Part shown: piece after piece, positions 1-11,207 of the stretch
Position numbering within the stretch: the first letter of the stretch is position 1
Layout: each line of letters opens with the position of its first letter
NCBI GenBank assembly: GCA_020726505.1
Contig: JAHLEZ010000027.1
Span: forward strand, 558,001-622,000
Direction of reading: 5' to 3'
Source: Leptodontidium sp. MPI-SDFR-AT-0119
Lineage: Eukaryota; Ascomycota; Leotiomycetes; Helotiales; Leptodontidiaceae
DNA length: 64,000 nt
Notes under the pieces: generated by a model
Database searches by the model: none
What the model saw: the letters and a program-made list of their open reading frames with translations, nothing else
Told to the model about the DNA's origin: nothing
Translations under genes and position numbers: made by a program

Positions 1-3000
1 TCCAGTCTTCTCCACTTCAGCCAGCAGCTTCTCGCGGAGGGTCTGGCTGTTCAGCACCATCCTCCACCCGGCTCGCTGGTGTAGAATCTTATCTTGGCGA
101 AACATCCCGTCCTGGTGTTTCATCCAGGCGAGGTATCTCTGTAGGTGCTGCGGTAGATCGTCTACCACGATATCCTGCAGCTCTCTCAGAGCCTCGGTGA
201 TGTAAAGAATAGAGGCTAGATTGAATGCCTCTGCCAGGCGATAGACAGTCTCGATCTGCAACTTGATAGGCTTCACTGTCGCCAGCAGATACTTTTCACA
301 TTCCCTGGGGTCGAAGAGTTCCACATCCGGCTTCCAGGCTATGTTGAAGCTCAACTGCCGCCTCTGGCTGGCGGCCGACGAAGACTGTAACTGCACAAAT
401 TGGATCCCGCCGAACCGGACTTTAGACTCGGATTCCTCGTCCCAGATCGATATAGAGCCGCGTAGCTTCTTGTGTGCTACGTTCTGGACTGTGCCGTGGC
501 CGTGGAATATGGTGCCGGGACGCGAGCTGAGGTCCTGGGCCACCCACACTTCGCCAATGAAGACGGGTACCATTGGCTCTGACGGCCTCGACTGGCCGGT
601 CTTGTCTTGTATGGCAGCCAACACTAGATGAAGCATGCTATCCATCGTTGCAGGGTGTATGATGTGGGGGTGGGTGAAATTCTTGGGCTGCGTAGCTGCA
701 ACATCTGGGATGATGATCTGGCCGACGGCTTCGCCCAAACCACCCCCTCGCTTCACTTGGGAAAGATTCTTGAATAGAGGACCAAAAGAGAGCCCGATGG
801 TCTCGATCTCAGCGTAAGCTCTAGTCATGTCAAAGGGCACTGTACACCTTTCAACCAATTTTGCTCTCTCATCTTGCCGCGTCTCGGTCTTGTCATCAGC
901 TTGCGTGTGGCTAAGAGGATTTGGATGTGACTTCATCTCGACTGTGATCATGCCTCGGCAGTGCTCAGTCCATTCTCTCGTGCCGGGGTTGTAAGAGGAA
1001 ATCTTGAACTGTTTCCATGTTGCCGAATCCAAGAGGCTCGATTCGGTAGCGGGCGGCATCGACAGCATGACTTCAACACCATCCTCTGTTTCAGGAATCT
1101 GAAGAGCAGACCGGATCGCAATGTCGCGCAGACAGAACCCGGTGACATTGGCCTCTTGGGCCTCGCATAGCTGTCTTGCTGCTTCTATCGCCATGATGAT
1201 ATACCCGACGCCAGGGTAAACCATTCTCCCCGTGACTTTGTGGTGCTTCAACCACGGATTCTCGGATACTCGAAAGATCTGCCGCCATTTGGGATCATTG
1301 ACATTCCAGTCTGGTACAGTGGCACCGAGCAGGTCGTGTCGGGGGTGCCTCCTGAAGCGAAAGTTCTTGCTCAGTCGGCTTTCAGGCCAGTACGTCTGAC
1401 TGTGGTTAAATGGATAAGGGGGGAGATCGACCAGCATTTGCGGTTGTACAAAGTTTCCTCCCTCGGACTGATGGCTCTTGTGATTGACCGCAACCAGATC
1501 AACGGGGTAGCCGCAGGAGAAGAGCTTGGCTAGTGTAGAGAGGGCTGTTTCCACGCCAGAGATCCTTCGCCTGAGGAGGTGATGGCATTCGATCCCAGAG
1601 AGAGCCATATTCTGGCCCAAGATCTGAGGAACGGCGCTCTGCAAAGCAGGATGAGGGCCAATCTCGACCAGATGTTGAAGCGGCGTATCAGTACTGCGAC
1701 CAACCCGGAGCTTGGGCTTCTTGCTTGATGCCGGCGAGCACATGGCCAGCAGAGACTGTGAAAACCTGACTGGGCAGAGCAGGTTGTCGACCCAATACTG
1801 GGCGTCCTGCAGCAAGCGAGCCTGGACCTCCTCGCCAGTGACAGAAGAAAACATAGTGATTACTCTGCCATAGTTGCCATTGTCTGCCACGCCCGAAGGC
1901 GCAGAAATGTTACCGATGAGTTCTCTGTAATCGTCGGCGACAGGCTTCATGTATGACGAGTGATAGGCGTTCAGAACATTCGGTCTTTTGCAGAAGATCT
2001 TCTCGGCTTCGAGCATTTCCGCCAGCTTGTCTATGTTCTTCTCATGACCAGAGATGGTCAAGTTCATAGGGCTGTTGTAACAGGCGATCGTGAGCTCCCC
2101 ATCGCGGTCCTCGTTGATCCTATCAAGGTACGGTTGCAGCACGGCTTCGCTGGTGCCGACTGCTATCATCGCACCACCCTGCCCAGCGAGACGGGCAGCT
2201 ACTACACCCCGATAATAGGAGATTCTCCATGCTGCCTCGCGGCTCAGGGCGCCTGAGCAGTACGCCGCAGCTATCTCACCGGAGGAATGTCCAACGACCC
2301 GAGATGGGCGGACATCCCATGTCCGCAGCAGATCTATCAAGGCGATCTGCAGCGCGGTGGTCGTAGCTTGGCTCACATCTGGCTGATCGATTCTAGAATT
2401 CTTGGGGTCTTTCAGGAGCTCGTCTTGAAAATATATGTCTGTTAGGAACGAACGAACCGAGACGCTGATTATGTACTGTATTCGAGTATGGGACGGAATG
2501 ATGCTTGCTTACCAATCAAGAGCCACGGACATCCCATCTCCTGCAGCGAAATCGACGCCGCCTCGAGACTCTGTCGGAAAGCTGGATACACCAGCAGGTC
2601 TCTGCCCATCTCCGGCCATTGGGCGCCCTGCCCGGTGAAGACGAATCCCAATCCGATCTTTGCAGAGTTGCTATTGTTTGGCCGCACTTGGCGTGCAGTC
2701 CGGGCCAAGCTGGGCAGCGCCTGGAGCAATCCGTCTCTGGACGACGCTGCCACGGCGCTTCTCCACGGGAAGACAGTTCTCTTCTTGCATAGGGTGTATG
2801 CAAGGTCGTCCAAGTATGCGTCGGCGAGGATATCGGGATGATTGGCTAAGAAGCTCGTGTACGTCTCTCCCATCCTCTTGATGCCGTTTTGATCCGCCGA
2901 ACTGAAAACAAAGACTCTCGTCGTCGCTATATTGTGCGCTGGATATCTGTTGGCCGCAGATGAGGTTAAGGTTAAGCCCTCGCCGTTTGACAGCTTGGTG

Positions 3001-4879
3001 GGATCTGGCTCGGCCAAGCCAAGAAGACTCCTGTCTCCGCCATCCTGTACGCCGCCGCCATTGTCACTACTCTCGTCAGTATCATTAATCTCAGCGTCGT
3101 GGCTATTCGACAACTCGCTCCCCAGATCGAGTTCGATGCTGTCACTGTCCTCGGCCAACGAGGGCAACTCGGTGGCGCTCGGACTGGATGTGACCGAGCG
3201 GTGCTTTCCCTCGAGACCGAAGAGTCGAAGGTAATTATACGTATCGTCAATGACAACATGCGCATTCGTGCCTCCAAACCCGAACGAGTTTATCGAGGCC
3301 CTCCGAAGATGAGTATTCGGCCATGGCGTGGGTTCCAGGGGGAACTAAATCGGAAATCAGCACACACAGATATACAGTCTCCAGCCATTGCTGAACTTCA
3401 GCTTTAATCACCTTGATATTCCATTCTTCAACCAGTATCTTGGGATTCACTTCTTCAAAGTTGATGTTCGGTGGGATGATGGCTTTCTCGAGGGCCAGGA
3501 CCGTCTTGATGATTCCCGCCACTCCAGAAGCACCCTCTAAATGTCCAATGCCGGACTTCACCGCGCCAACATATAGAGGGCTGTCTGAAACCCTCCCCTT
3601 CCACGCGGCTCCAATGGCACCGGCTTCGATCGGATCACCCAGTGCTGTGCCCGTGCCGTGGGCTTCAACGTAGTCCGTGTCCGCGAGGTCAAGACCGGCC
3701 GAGCCATAGACAGATCGAATCAGCGCTTCCTGCGCAGACTTACTCGGGACGGTCATGCCGGGCGTCCGGCCGTCTTGGTTGACGCCGCTGGCCCGGATGA
3801 CAGCCCGGATGGTATTGCCATCTTGCAGCGCCGTTCTCAGCGGTTTCAGCAAGACGACGCCCACACCCTCACCCCGCGAGTATCCATTGGCGCGAGAGTC
3901 GAAGCTGTAACACTTGCCATCCGGCGACAGGAACCCAAGCTCGCTCATCCGATAGAGCGCTTGCGGCTGCTCGATTACATTGACACCACCTACGATGGAC
4001 TGAATGAATTTGTGGTGTGTTAGCGCTGGTCGAGATATCTAGATAGAGTAGAGTCAAAGAGAGGAAGGATACTGCACCCACCATCTCTGCCGCACCTGAT
4101 CTGAGACTCTCGCATGCTAGATGCGTGGCAACGAGACTACTCGAGCAGGCCGTGTCGAGGGTCAAACTGCATCCCTTGAGGTCATAAAACCAGCTCACCC
4201 GGTTGGAGAGGATCGAATTGGAGTTTCCGGTCGGTGCATATTTTGCAGGCGCTTCCGGATCCGTGTTGAGGATGGTTTGGAAGTCGTTTGTAAATGCACC
4301 CACAAAGACAGACGTTGCGGTCCCGCTGACGGCCTCAACAGGTATTCCAGCTGCAAGATGCATCATCTCATCAGCATTTTGCTTTGCAATAGCAACGTTT
4401 TTCTCCATCGGACTGCGTTGGCCCTACCGTTTTCTACAGCCTCGTACACATTCTCCATGAGTAACCGTTGTTGTGGGTCCATACTCATGGCTTCGTTCTT
4501 GCTAATGTTGAAGAACGGGGCGTCGAATGTGTAGCCACTATCTTTCAGGAAGTGTCCCTTGCGGCAGCTCGTCTGGTAGCAGCAGAATGTTAGCGGTAAG
4601 ATCCAGAACATAAAATCTATCAGCAAGCAGAGAATGAATACTGACACTTCCTCCGTGGCCCGAATCTGGGTGATAGTGCCCATATATGTTGAACTTGTGA
4701 TCAGGAACCTCAGTCAGAGCCGAACGGCCATGTAATAACAGCTCCCAGAACTTCGTTGGATTTTCCGCCTCCTGGGGGAACCTGCAGGCCATCCCAACAA
4801 TGGCGATGTCATCGTGTCCCGCCAGCGCCGCCTGGCTTCCAGAGCTTGGCGATTGGCTGTCGGTGGACTTGTGAGGCAT
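1..4879 (-). CDS. Highly reducing type I polyketide synthase, 3' end cut by window edge
   Basis: Iterative PKS that builds a reduced polyketide chain in the cytosol from malonyl-CoA. I read six exons: 4879-4646, 4572-4428, 4350-4082, 3999-3412, 3344-2513 and 2438 to the edge. All junctions are GT-AG and the frame is kept for about 1502 residues without a stop. Ketosynthase comes first: IVGMACRFP near residue 26, active Cys at about residue 195 in DTACSSSL, then [12 protein letters not shown] and [10 protein letters not shown]. After an acidic, low-complexity linker comes the acyltransferase (GQGAQW, nucleophile in GHSSGE), then the dehydratase (His in HHKVTG, Asp in HPATMDS). The window ends in the linker after the dehydratase, so methyltransferase, ER, KR and ACP domains, if present, lie outside it. 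The product is unknown. The gene is co-oriented with a hydrolase and an acyltransferase, which suggests a biosynthetic cluster. The start at 4879 gives a normal short leader before KS. Confidence 0.95.
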
Positions 4880-5466
4880 GTTTAATTGCTGGTCGTGGTA
4901 ATGCTTGATGGCGATTGCGGACTTATGTGAATGACTTGTGCTGCTGCCCGGGCTGAGGCCAGGGAGCTAGCTGCCCTTGAAGAACGAGCGGTTCAATGTG
5001 TTTCTTGAGCTCAGAGCTCGTGAAGCCTCGGCTCCAAAGTGTTGCAAACTCGATGCTGTTGATCCATGTGTATATTCTACTGGATGCTATGAAGTGCTGG
5101 GTTGTCTATCGAGATTCACTTGTCACAGGATCCCTGTTGAACCCTGCTCCGTGAGAGAATGTGGGGTAGAGCTCTCTGAGTTGAGATTCTCTTACTATGA
5201 ACATGTGTGTCGATCTTGTTTACAAATATGGATACGCTACTGTCCGGAAGTTTGTCGAGGGCGTTTACTGTGAGGTGGACATGTTCTCCGCCAGTAATAA
5301 TTATCATAGGACGCACATAGCATGATTGATTACTACTAGCATCGGTTGATTGATACGAATATACCTGACTCAACTTTGCCAGTTAGAAGGACGAGCATCC
5401 TGTAGCGATCGTCTGACAGGTGTCAAACGATGTAAACCAGCGGAGGAGTGTCCGAACTCAAAACAA
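4880..5466. other. Intergenic, upstream of the PKS
   Basis: 587 bases between the PKS start codon and the 3' end of the hydrolase gene. It should hold the PKS promoter and the hydrolase terminator. I see no convincing gene and no regulator site I could name. Short open frames here have no recognisable protein features. Confidence 0.5.
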
Positions 5467-6381
5467 TCACAGCTCGCAAGCCCGCTCCGCGGTCTGCCTG
5501 ATCAACCTGGCGATCCCCCGCATTTCGTTGTAACCCCTGGGGAAATCATGTTTGTGGATATGGAAATACTGCTCCGCTAGCTGCGGATCACACAGGTTGT
5601 ACAGCTCCTCGCCGTGCTCCGCCACATCTGTCTCGCACCGTACGTGCAGGGTCGGGATCTGGATCAGCTTCCCATCGAGGGCCGCATCACTCTTCATCAT
5701 CCCGAGAGTTCCATCTGTCAGCATCTGCCTCCCTGGCTGCGTCGGATGTGCAGCAGGATACAGGCCCGTGCTGCCGAGGAGCGGGTTCGCTTTCACGGCG
5801 TGCAAGAACTTTAGCGCCAGTGGTTGTGTCAGGTCGGGGATGATGGGCACGGGCTTCGAGGGCACCTTGAAAACCCTGCTCGGTGTCGCGCCGTTGAAGA
5901 AGATGGCGAATTTGAAAGGCGGGTGATGATGCTCCGGGTCTTGCGCTGCTGTTTCAAGAGCATCCTTGATCAGGACCTGAGCCGCGAGTGTCGCCCCCTG
6001 AGAATAACCGAGGATTCCATCGTATGGCCCATTCTCGGCGGCTAGCTGGAGGACTTGCTGTTCAGTCTCGACGATGTCTTCGAGATCGAGCAGGTTGAAA
6101 TATCCCCAGAGGCTGGACGAAGAGAAATCCTTGGTGTGAAGAGACCAGTTTCCTATAGTTGAAGGTTAGCTTGCGTTCCATGTATTGCTGCCCTTCTTCT
6201 TACCTTCTGTGTGAGGCATTTGGCCCTGTACGAAGTCAAATTCGTAGTCGTCTAGCAGGGAGCGGAATCCAGCTGTCTGCATCTTGAAGATCTGGGAGAG
6301 AGTTAGGTAGGGTAGAACATGTGCAAGAAGGGCCCGTACGTCATTATTAGAACCTCGCCCATGGAGACATAATATGCGCAT
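5467..6381 (-). CDS. FSH1-family serine hydrolase (LovG-like)
   Basis: Alpha/beta hydrolase of the FSH1 family. Some members next to PKS genes, such as LovG of the lovastatin pathway, act in trans as the thioesterase that releases the polyketide, and that role is my inference here. Three exons: 6381-6340, 6291-6204 and 6152-5467, giving 271 residues. The introns are 48 and 51 bp. The protein opens with MRILCLHGRGSNND, the family N-terminal strand and oxyanion segment. The nucleophile sits in GYSQGA. A late HDFPR segment supplies the probable catalytic His, and an Asp in RCETDVAEH is the best acid candidate. Length is normal for the family and there is no signal peptide. It lies 587 bp from the PKS on the same strand. 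Confidence 0.9.
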
Positions 6382-6498
6382 ATTTTCGATTGCAGTTGAT
6401 CCGCTGAGGATGGGATTGAATGAATTGTTGCTGACTTCTTTGACTGTCGAGGATTTATGATCTGATTATGTGACAGGAGGAATAAATGACCTGCATCT

Positions 6499-6508
6499 CA
6501 TATATAAC
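6499..6508 (-). promoter_or_regulatory. TATA-like box of the FSH1 hydrolase gene
   Basis: A TATATA run lies about 120 bp upstream of the start codon at 6381 on the minus strand, in the 315 bp gap before the next gene. This is a plausible core promoter position for a filamentous fungus. The call rests on motif and position only. Confidence 0.35.
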
Positions 6509-6696
6509 CACTGATAAGACAAGGAACATGGTAGCGTTTTATGGCTCGCTAGGTTCGTTCCGGGTCTTCAAGCACCGGTGCTTAGACAGTTCCTTGATCC
6601 CTTTCATCCTTCTTCTAGAAGAACACGTGTAGTTGAGGTCAAAATATGTTGCATGCAAGTTTTTTCTCTGGCCACGGTTCTACATACATCAAAAAA

Positions 6697-7938
6697 TCAC
6701 AAGTGTAAAACTGCCGATTGCGATTTAAAAAAAGAAAACGGGAGGAACGAATCCCCAGTATAATGCCTCGCAGGTGGATATGACCATGTTGGCGTTGTCC
6801 AGAAAAGCCAGAGTCCAACCCAAATGTATCCAACCACAATACGCCACGAAGGATTTAGCCGCGGAATGTCTGTCACTCTCCCATCACCCCAAAGTATTCT
6901 CACAGTATCCTCAACCATGATGCCAACAACCTGTGTCAGGAAGAACTTCAAAGATCCCGACTCCTTGAATGGAATACCCGCAGCGAGGTCGGCAGCCGCG
7001 TGTACAAGACCTGAGAGCATGAAGGAGAAGAATAATTTGGAGTATCTTGCAGCAAGGTTCCCGTTAGTGCGTTGTAGACCAAGGACACTATGCGCCATGA
7101 ACGATGCGGGCTGGCCACAAGGATCACGAACTAGTTGATGCCATGTGCTTCCCCAGAAACCTCTCAAGGTAAACATGTCAGCTACTGGCCCAAACATTGG
7201 TCTCCAAGAGGAACGTGAAGTGAGATTGGAGGCCACAAGAACGAAAGCGCAGCTGTCGTAGCAGCACCGGAGGAAGCAATATGTTAGTAACCAGTGCGCA
7301 AAGGTGCCGACGAAACGAGCAAGTATATCATTTGTTGTGATTGTATTGTTCAACATGTTCCGAAACAGTGGCAGCTTCTCTGGTGCAAAAGGAGTCGGGC
7401 CCGGCTCGGGAGGAGGAGCAAGGGAGCTTAGATCAAGAACCAGTGCGTGTAGTACAATCGAAGTCGCAGTAGACCGAAGAAATTCGGAGTAGGAGGGAGG
7501 ATGGCCATTCTTCCAGAGAGGAACATTCTTAACCTCTGCCGGAGTGTTGACCTTGCGAAAGCTGGATAGGGTAGAAAATGCATGGCGAAAACGATCAATC
7601 GGGAACTGGCTGATGATATTTGGCGGGGTTGATGATCCTCTAGGTTTTCCGGCTTCGAGTCCAAATGCCCATCGGAGCAGAGCAACGTCTAAGTAGTGGA
7701 GAGTACAGAATGCTGCGGTTCCGCATACGAGACCTCCCCAGGACATGCGGAGAGTATGTGGAGCAGTTGTGATTATACCGTACAGACAAGCAACTAATGG
7801 CACCAGCGCCATTAACCGGGCTCTGAATGAGCAGAGGGGTGTAGCCGATAGTATGCCGAGTATGACTGCCACTTCAACTACCAGAAATGTAATTGGATGA
7901 GAGAGGGCAGCCAGTGGTGAAAGCTGAGCAGTATCCAT
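6697..7938 (-). CDS. Wax-synthase-like membrane-bound O-acyltransferase (MBOAT)
   Basis: Polytopic ER-type acyltransferase that transfers an acyl group from acyl-CoA to a hydroxyl. Relatives decorate fungal terpenoids and polyketides (the Tri7-like / wax-synthase group). Single exon. I chose the ATG at 7938, giving 413 residues, because the first hydrophobic segment starts right after it. The frame stays open up to an ATG at 8085, which would add 49 residues rich in His and Arg. Hydrophobic segments recur through the protein. The signature RGFWGSTWHQ is followed about 50 residues later by the catalytic-type His in SGLVHAAADL. The co-directional PKS and hydrolase make esterification of the polyketide a reasonable guess, but substrate cannot be read from sequence. 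Confidence 0.87.
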   Translation of the reverse strand: MDTAQLSPLAALSHPITFLVVEVAVILGILSATPLCSFRARLMALVPLVACLYGIITTAPHTLRMSWGGLVCGTAAFCTLHYLDVALLRWAFGLEAGKPRGSSTPPNIISQFPIDRFRHAFSTLSSFRKVNTPAEVKNVPLWKNGHPPSYSEFLRSTATSIVLHALVLDLSSLAPPPEPGPTPFAPEKLPLFRNMLNNTITTNDILARFVGTFAHWLLTYCFLRCCYDSCAFVLVASNLTSRSSWRPMFGPVADMFTLRGFWGSTWHQLVRDPCGQPASFMAHSVLGLQRTNGNLAARYSKLFFSFMLSGLVHAAADLAAGIPFKESGSLKFFLTQVVGIMVEDTVRILWGDGRVTDIPRLNPSWRIVVGYIWVGLWLFWTTPTWSYPPARHYTGDSFLPFSFFKSQSAVLHL

Positions 7939-9246
7939 GATTGGGCCGTCACCACCCGTATTGTGACTTGTGAGTAGGTGGTGCAGCAGATGAGATGCTC
8001 TAGTTCGAGTGACAAATATTCTGGCATGAATCATTCCAGAAAATGATGGAGGTGGATGCCGCGGTAATACAAAATGGCACAACATCCACTCCGCTCAGAT
8101 GATATTAAATACTGCCAGGGAATAGTCGCTGTGTAATGAACCTCGGTAGTCGGGATTTGTAAACGGCACGTCATATTCTCCTTTGTTGGATGATTTTGCT
8201 GGTGGCGAATATTATGCGTCCTCCGTAGGCTGGGGGGCTTTGCTGTCTTTCCTGTTTCTGTAGCCGCTGGGTTGACATTCTCTTGCGGAGCAACTGTGCG
8301 AGTAAGTCATGTAACCTATTTCGTTACGAGTCTTGACGTCTTTCCCCCGTACCAACTGGCTCTGTTGATGGACATCATGTGGGTTTGTGACAGGGAGGAG
8401 TAGCTTGTTATTATAATTGCTGAGTAATAATATATGCGTTGAGCAGGTGAGACGAGTTCAAGCGATGCGAGCTACACATGCATACCATTCGCTGTCAACC
8501 CTGCCACGTTTCGTTCTTAAAGCTTCGACGAGTCGGAAAATCTCCGAGAACAGCCCCCAGAAACCCAGCTCGAAAGATCCACTAGGCGAAATATCCGAAA
8601 CCTTGTTGTTAGAAGATGCTTAATTGTCAGATAAGGCTTTGTTCTTGGACACCGAATATGCGTTTGTTGTCTGCGATGTATAAAGTAGTGGAGAGGCTCC
8701 AAGGTAATAATGAAGGGGATTTGGCAGAGGTGCAAGGCACCTTACGTCATGCCTTTTCAGTACGAAGTGATTTCTGTTGTTACTTAAGAAGTAGCAGAGG
8801 GACAACACATACGACCTTCAGTGTGCACGCCCTTTGAAAACAAACACGGTAGACGTAATTGAGTCACTCAAAGCTTAAAGTCGGAAGGAGTGGCTGCGGC
8901 TTCTCCTTATGGTTGCTCCAATCCCCGTAGGGATCCGGTACTTGGCAATTCACGTCGACAGTCTGTTCGTGCCAAGACTCAGAATATCATGCTATTGCAA
9001 GGTCCACTCGAGGCTGTGTGCGACTTTCATTTAGAAAGTAATTCTCAGGGCCAACGGCATTCCCGTGGGCTTCTTTACATACTAATATTCACTCAGCACA
9101 AGCCTTAAGAAAAAGAAACAGCTGTAACCATATTCAAACCAAAGCCAAGTATTCTGAAGCTACACTGTAAGGGACTGTAATGCAGGTGGGGCGAACCTCG
9201 GTAACTGTTGGTATTATGAAGGAGCGATACATGTGCCTTGTAGATG
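7939..9246. other. Intergenic between divergent acyltransferase and cutinase genes
   Basis: About 1.3 kb holding the promoters of two divergently transcribed genes. I see no convincing coding region. The small open frames at 8417-8837 and 8890-9108 lack recognisable features and overlap each other on both strands. Confidence 0.45.
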
Positions 9247-9256
9247 TTATATATAG
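9247..9256 (+). promoter_or_regulatory. TATA-like box of the cutinase gene
   Basis: A TTATATATA run about 110 bp upstream of the cutinase start codon at 9365 and close to the likely transcription start. Supported only by motif and spacing. Confidence 0.4.
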
Positions 9257-9364
9257 AGAGAGAACGGAAAGGTGACCTTCAATGCCAAGAGTTTACAGCT
9301 GCTAGTCAGTAGTTTTATTCACCTTTCAGCACGCAGAGCTCGAGACCAAAGTAGCGTCAACACC

Positions 9365-10205
9365 ATGAAGTTATTCGCCCATTCTGTTGCTCTCCTCCTC
9401 TCTGTTGGCTGCGGAGTTTATGGGCTGCCTGTTGATGTCGCAGACTTGATGTCCCGCCAGAGCAATCCACTAAATCCGTTCTTGTCCATTATCACCAATC
9501 TCCCACCGACAAATCTTCTCGTTGATGGAGCTGCGGCAGGCTTGACCAACATCGAGGGTTTACTGGTCCCCGTTGTTGGTGGAACGACACAGTCCGACCT
9601 CGAAACTAACAAACCGTGTGCTCAGATGACCATCATCTTTGCAAGAGGGACAACAGAGCCAGGAAATATGGGGGTCTTCGCTGGACCGCAGCTGGTGCAG
9701 GCGGTTCAGACAGCGATGCCTGGGACGAGCATCAACGTCCAGGGCGTGAATTACACCGCGACGATCCAGGGATATCTTGCCGGCGGCGGCACAGACGGCA
9801 CTACGAGCATGTAAGTCAGTCCTAGCTTCTCTTAGAGACTCTTTGCAAACCATCTCTGCCTGCTGCAGCTAATCGGTACCTAGGACAAATTTCGTCAATC
9901 AGGCCCTAACAACCTGTCCAGATACCAAGGTCGTGATGAGCGGTTACTCCCAAGGAGGACAGGTAGTTCACAATACGGCAAAGGCCATGGGGGCTGCTAC
10001 CATGGCCAAGATCAACTCAGTGGTCATCTTCGGAGACCCTCAGTCCCAGACACCAGTTACTGGAGCAGAAAACAAGACGCTCGTTATTTGTCACTCGGAC
10101 GATAACATCTGTAGCAACGGCGACTTGATCTTGCCGGCGCACTTGACCTACGGATTCGACTCGCCTCAAGCCGGTCAGTACGTTGCAAAGATGGCGGGGG
10201 CTTAA
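9365..10205 (+). CDS. Secreted cutinase (carbohydrate esterase family 5)
   Basis: Extracellular serine esterase that hydrolyses ester bonds of plant cutin or related polyesters. Two exons, 9365-9810 and 9884-10205, joined through an ATG codon split by a 73 bp intron, give 255 residues. The start has a good CACCATGA context and opens a signal peptide (MKLFAHSVALLLSVGCGVYG). The nucleophile is in GYSQGG, the Asp in the CHSDDNIC loop and the His in PAHLTYG, in the order expected for CE5. Paired cysteines fit the family disulfides. Acetylxylan esterase belongs to the same family and is the main alternative. It sits between the PKS cluster and the efflux pump. A role in the cluster is not needed and may simply be neighbourhood. 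Confidence 0.93.
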
Positions 10206-11207
10206 ACCTGGTGATGGTTATGCTCCGGGAGTTATCACTAGGTGAATACTCACTTGGCTTTGTAAGGGTGCTAGGGCAGACAGTTGTTGCGGAGATGCAG
10301 ATTATGAATTCGAAGGTGTTTTCTGGGCTACAATGAGAGCCAATAGTAGTGACTGGATCGGTTTTTTGGGTTTTTGTCTTGCTGTAATAGGGCTTTACAG
10401 GAGCTTTTGTACTTTTTGTTGTCTCTGAGCACCTCTGGAAGGCGGCCTAAAACAATTGTTTTTTATAGCTGTTTGAAAGAATATACTGTTATCACCACAA
10501 TCCCTACACACTCAACATCTTAACCAATGCTTCTCTTTGAATATCCACTCTATCACGCTTCGCAACTTAATACAAAGAGAATTGTTGGTACACCCCAAGT
10601 GAAAACGTAGTTTTGGAGGACATATCAAAATTTGCGATATGGCCCGTCCACGCAGGAGAGCATAGAGAGAGGTGATTGGCAGCGCCAGAGAAGACATGTA
10701 TCTTTCGAGGCTCACATGTTTATTTTCGTAGGCCTTTAGTGCCGAGGTTTTTGATCGTGGCTGGCAAGCGGGGTAGAGGTGATCTTATAGCCAGGTATCA
10801 TATATCTACAGTTTCAGTGACACCGTAAAACTTGCACCAGACCCTTTCCCAAAAAGCCTCGGGATGAGCTTATTCGATTTCTACGCGAACAAGTAAAACA
10901 AGAGAAAGAGGGGCACATGCTTTTATGGCCGGCACCATACATCCCCCGGTCCCACCAATACAATAAACTCTCCACCTGGAGCCTTTTGCAACGAGCCTCG
11001 GAAGAGACTTCGTTCATTCCATACAAATGAATGAAACAAGGCTAAACTAGGCACAAGGTTTCAACTTGCGAATGCACAAAGGATGGTAGCTGTACTTTTG
11101 GAGCTCTACATTAAACTCGTACAATTCACTACCTATGCTAGCGAAATCAACTTGTAATTGTATTTACCCACGCCACCTAGCAACAGAGTCAATACTGGCA
11201 TTTCGCA
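10206..11207. other. Intergenic, no gene seen
   Basis: One kilobase between the cutinase stop and the MFS start. It should contain the cutinase 3' UTR and the transporter promoter. The open frames here (10512-10715 and 10814-11026 on the minus strand) have no protein-like composition that I trust. Confidence 0.5.

Noticed and set aside
2516..2803. Minus-strand frame in a second phase of the PKS
   Set aside because: It overlaps the AT domain out of phase and has no family similarity.
263..3407. Many open frames on the plus strand opposite the PKS
   Set aside because: They are antisense shadows of the minus-strand KS-AT-DH coding sequence, which shows all catalytic motifs in order.
5116..5373. 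Minus-strand 85-codon frame in the PKS-hydrolase gap
   Set aside because: No recognisable features and it lies where the PKS promoter is expected.
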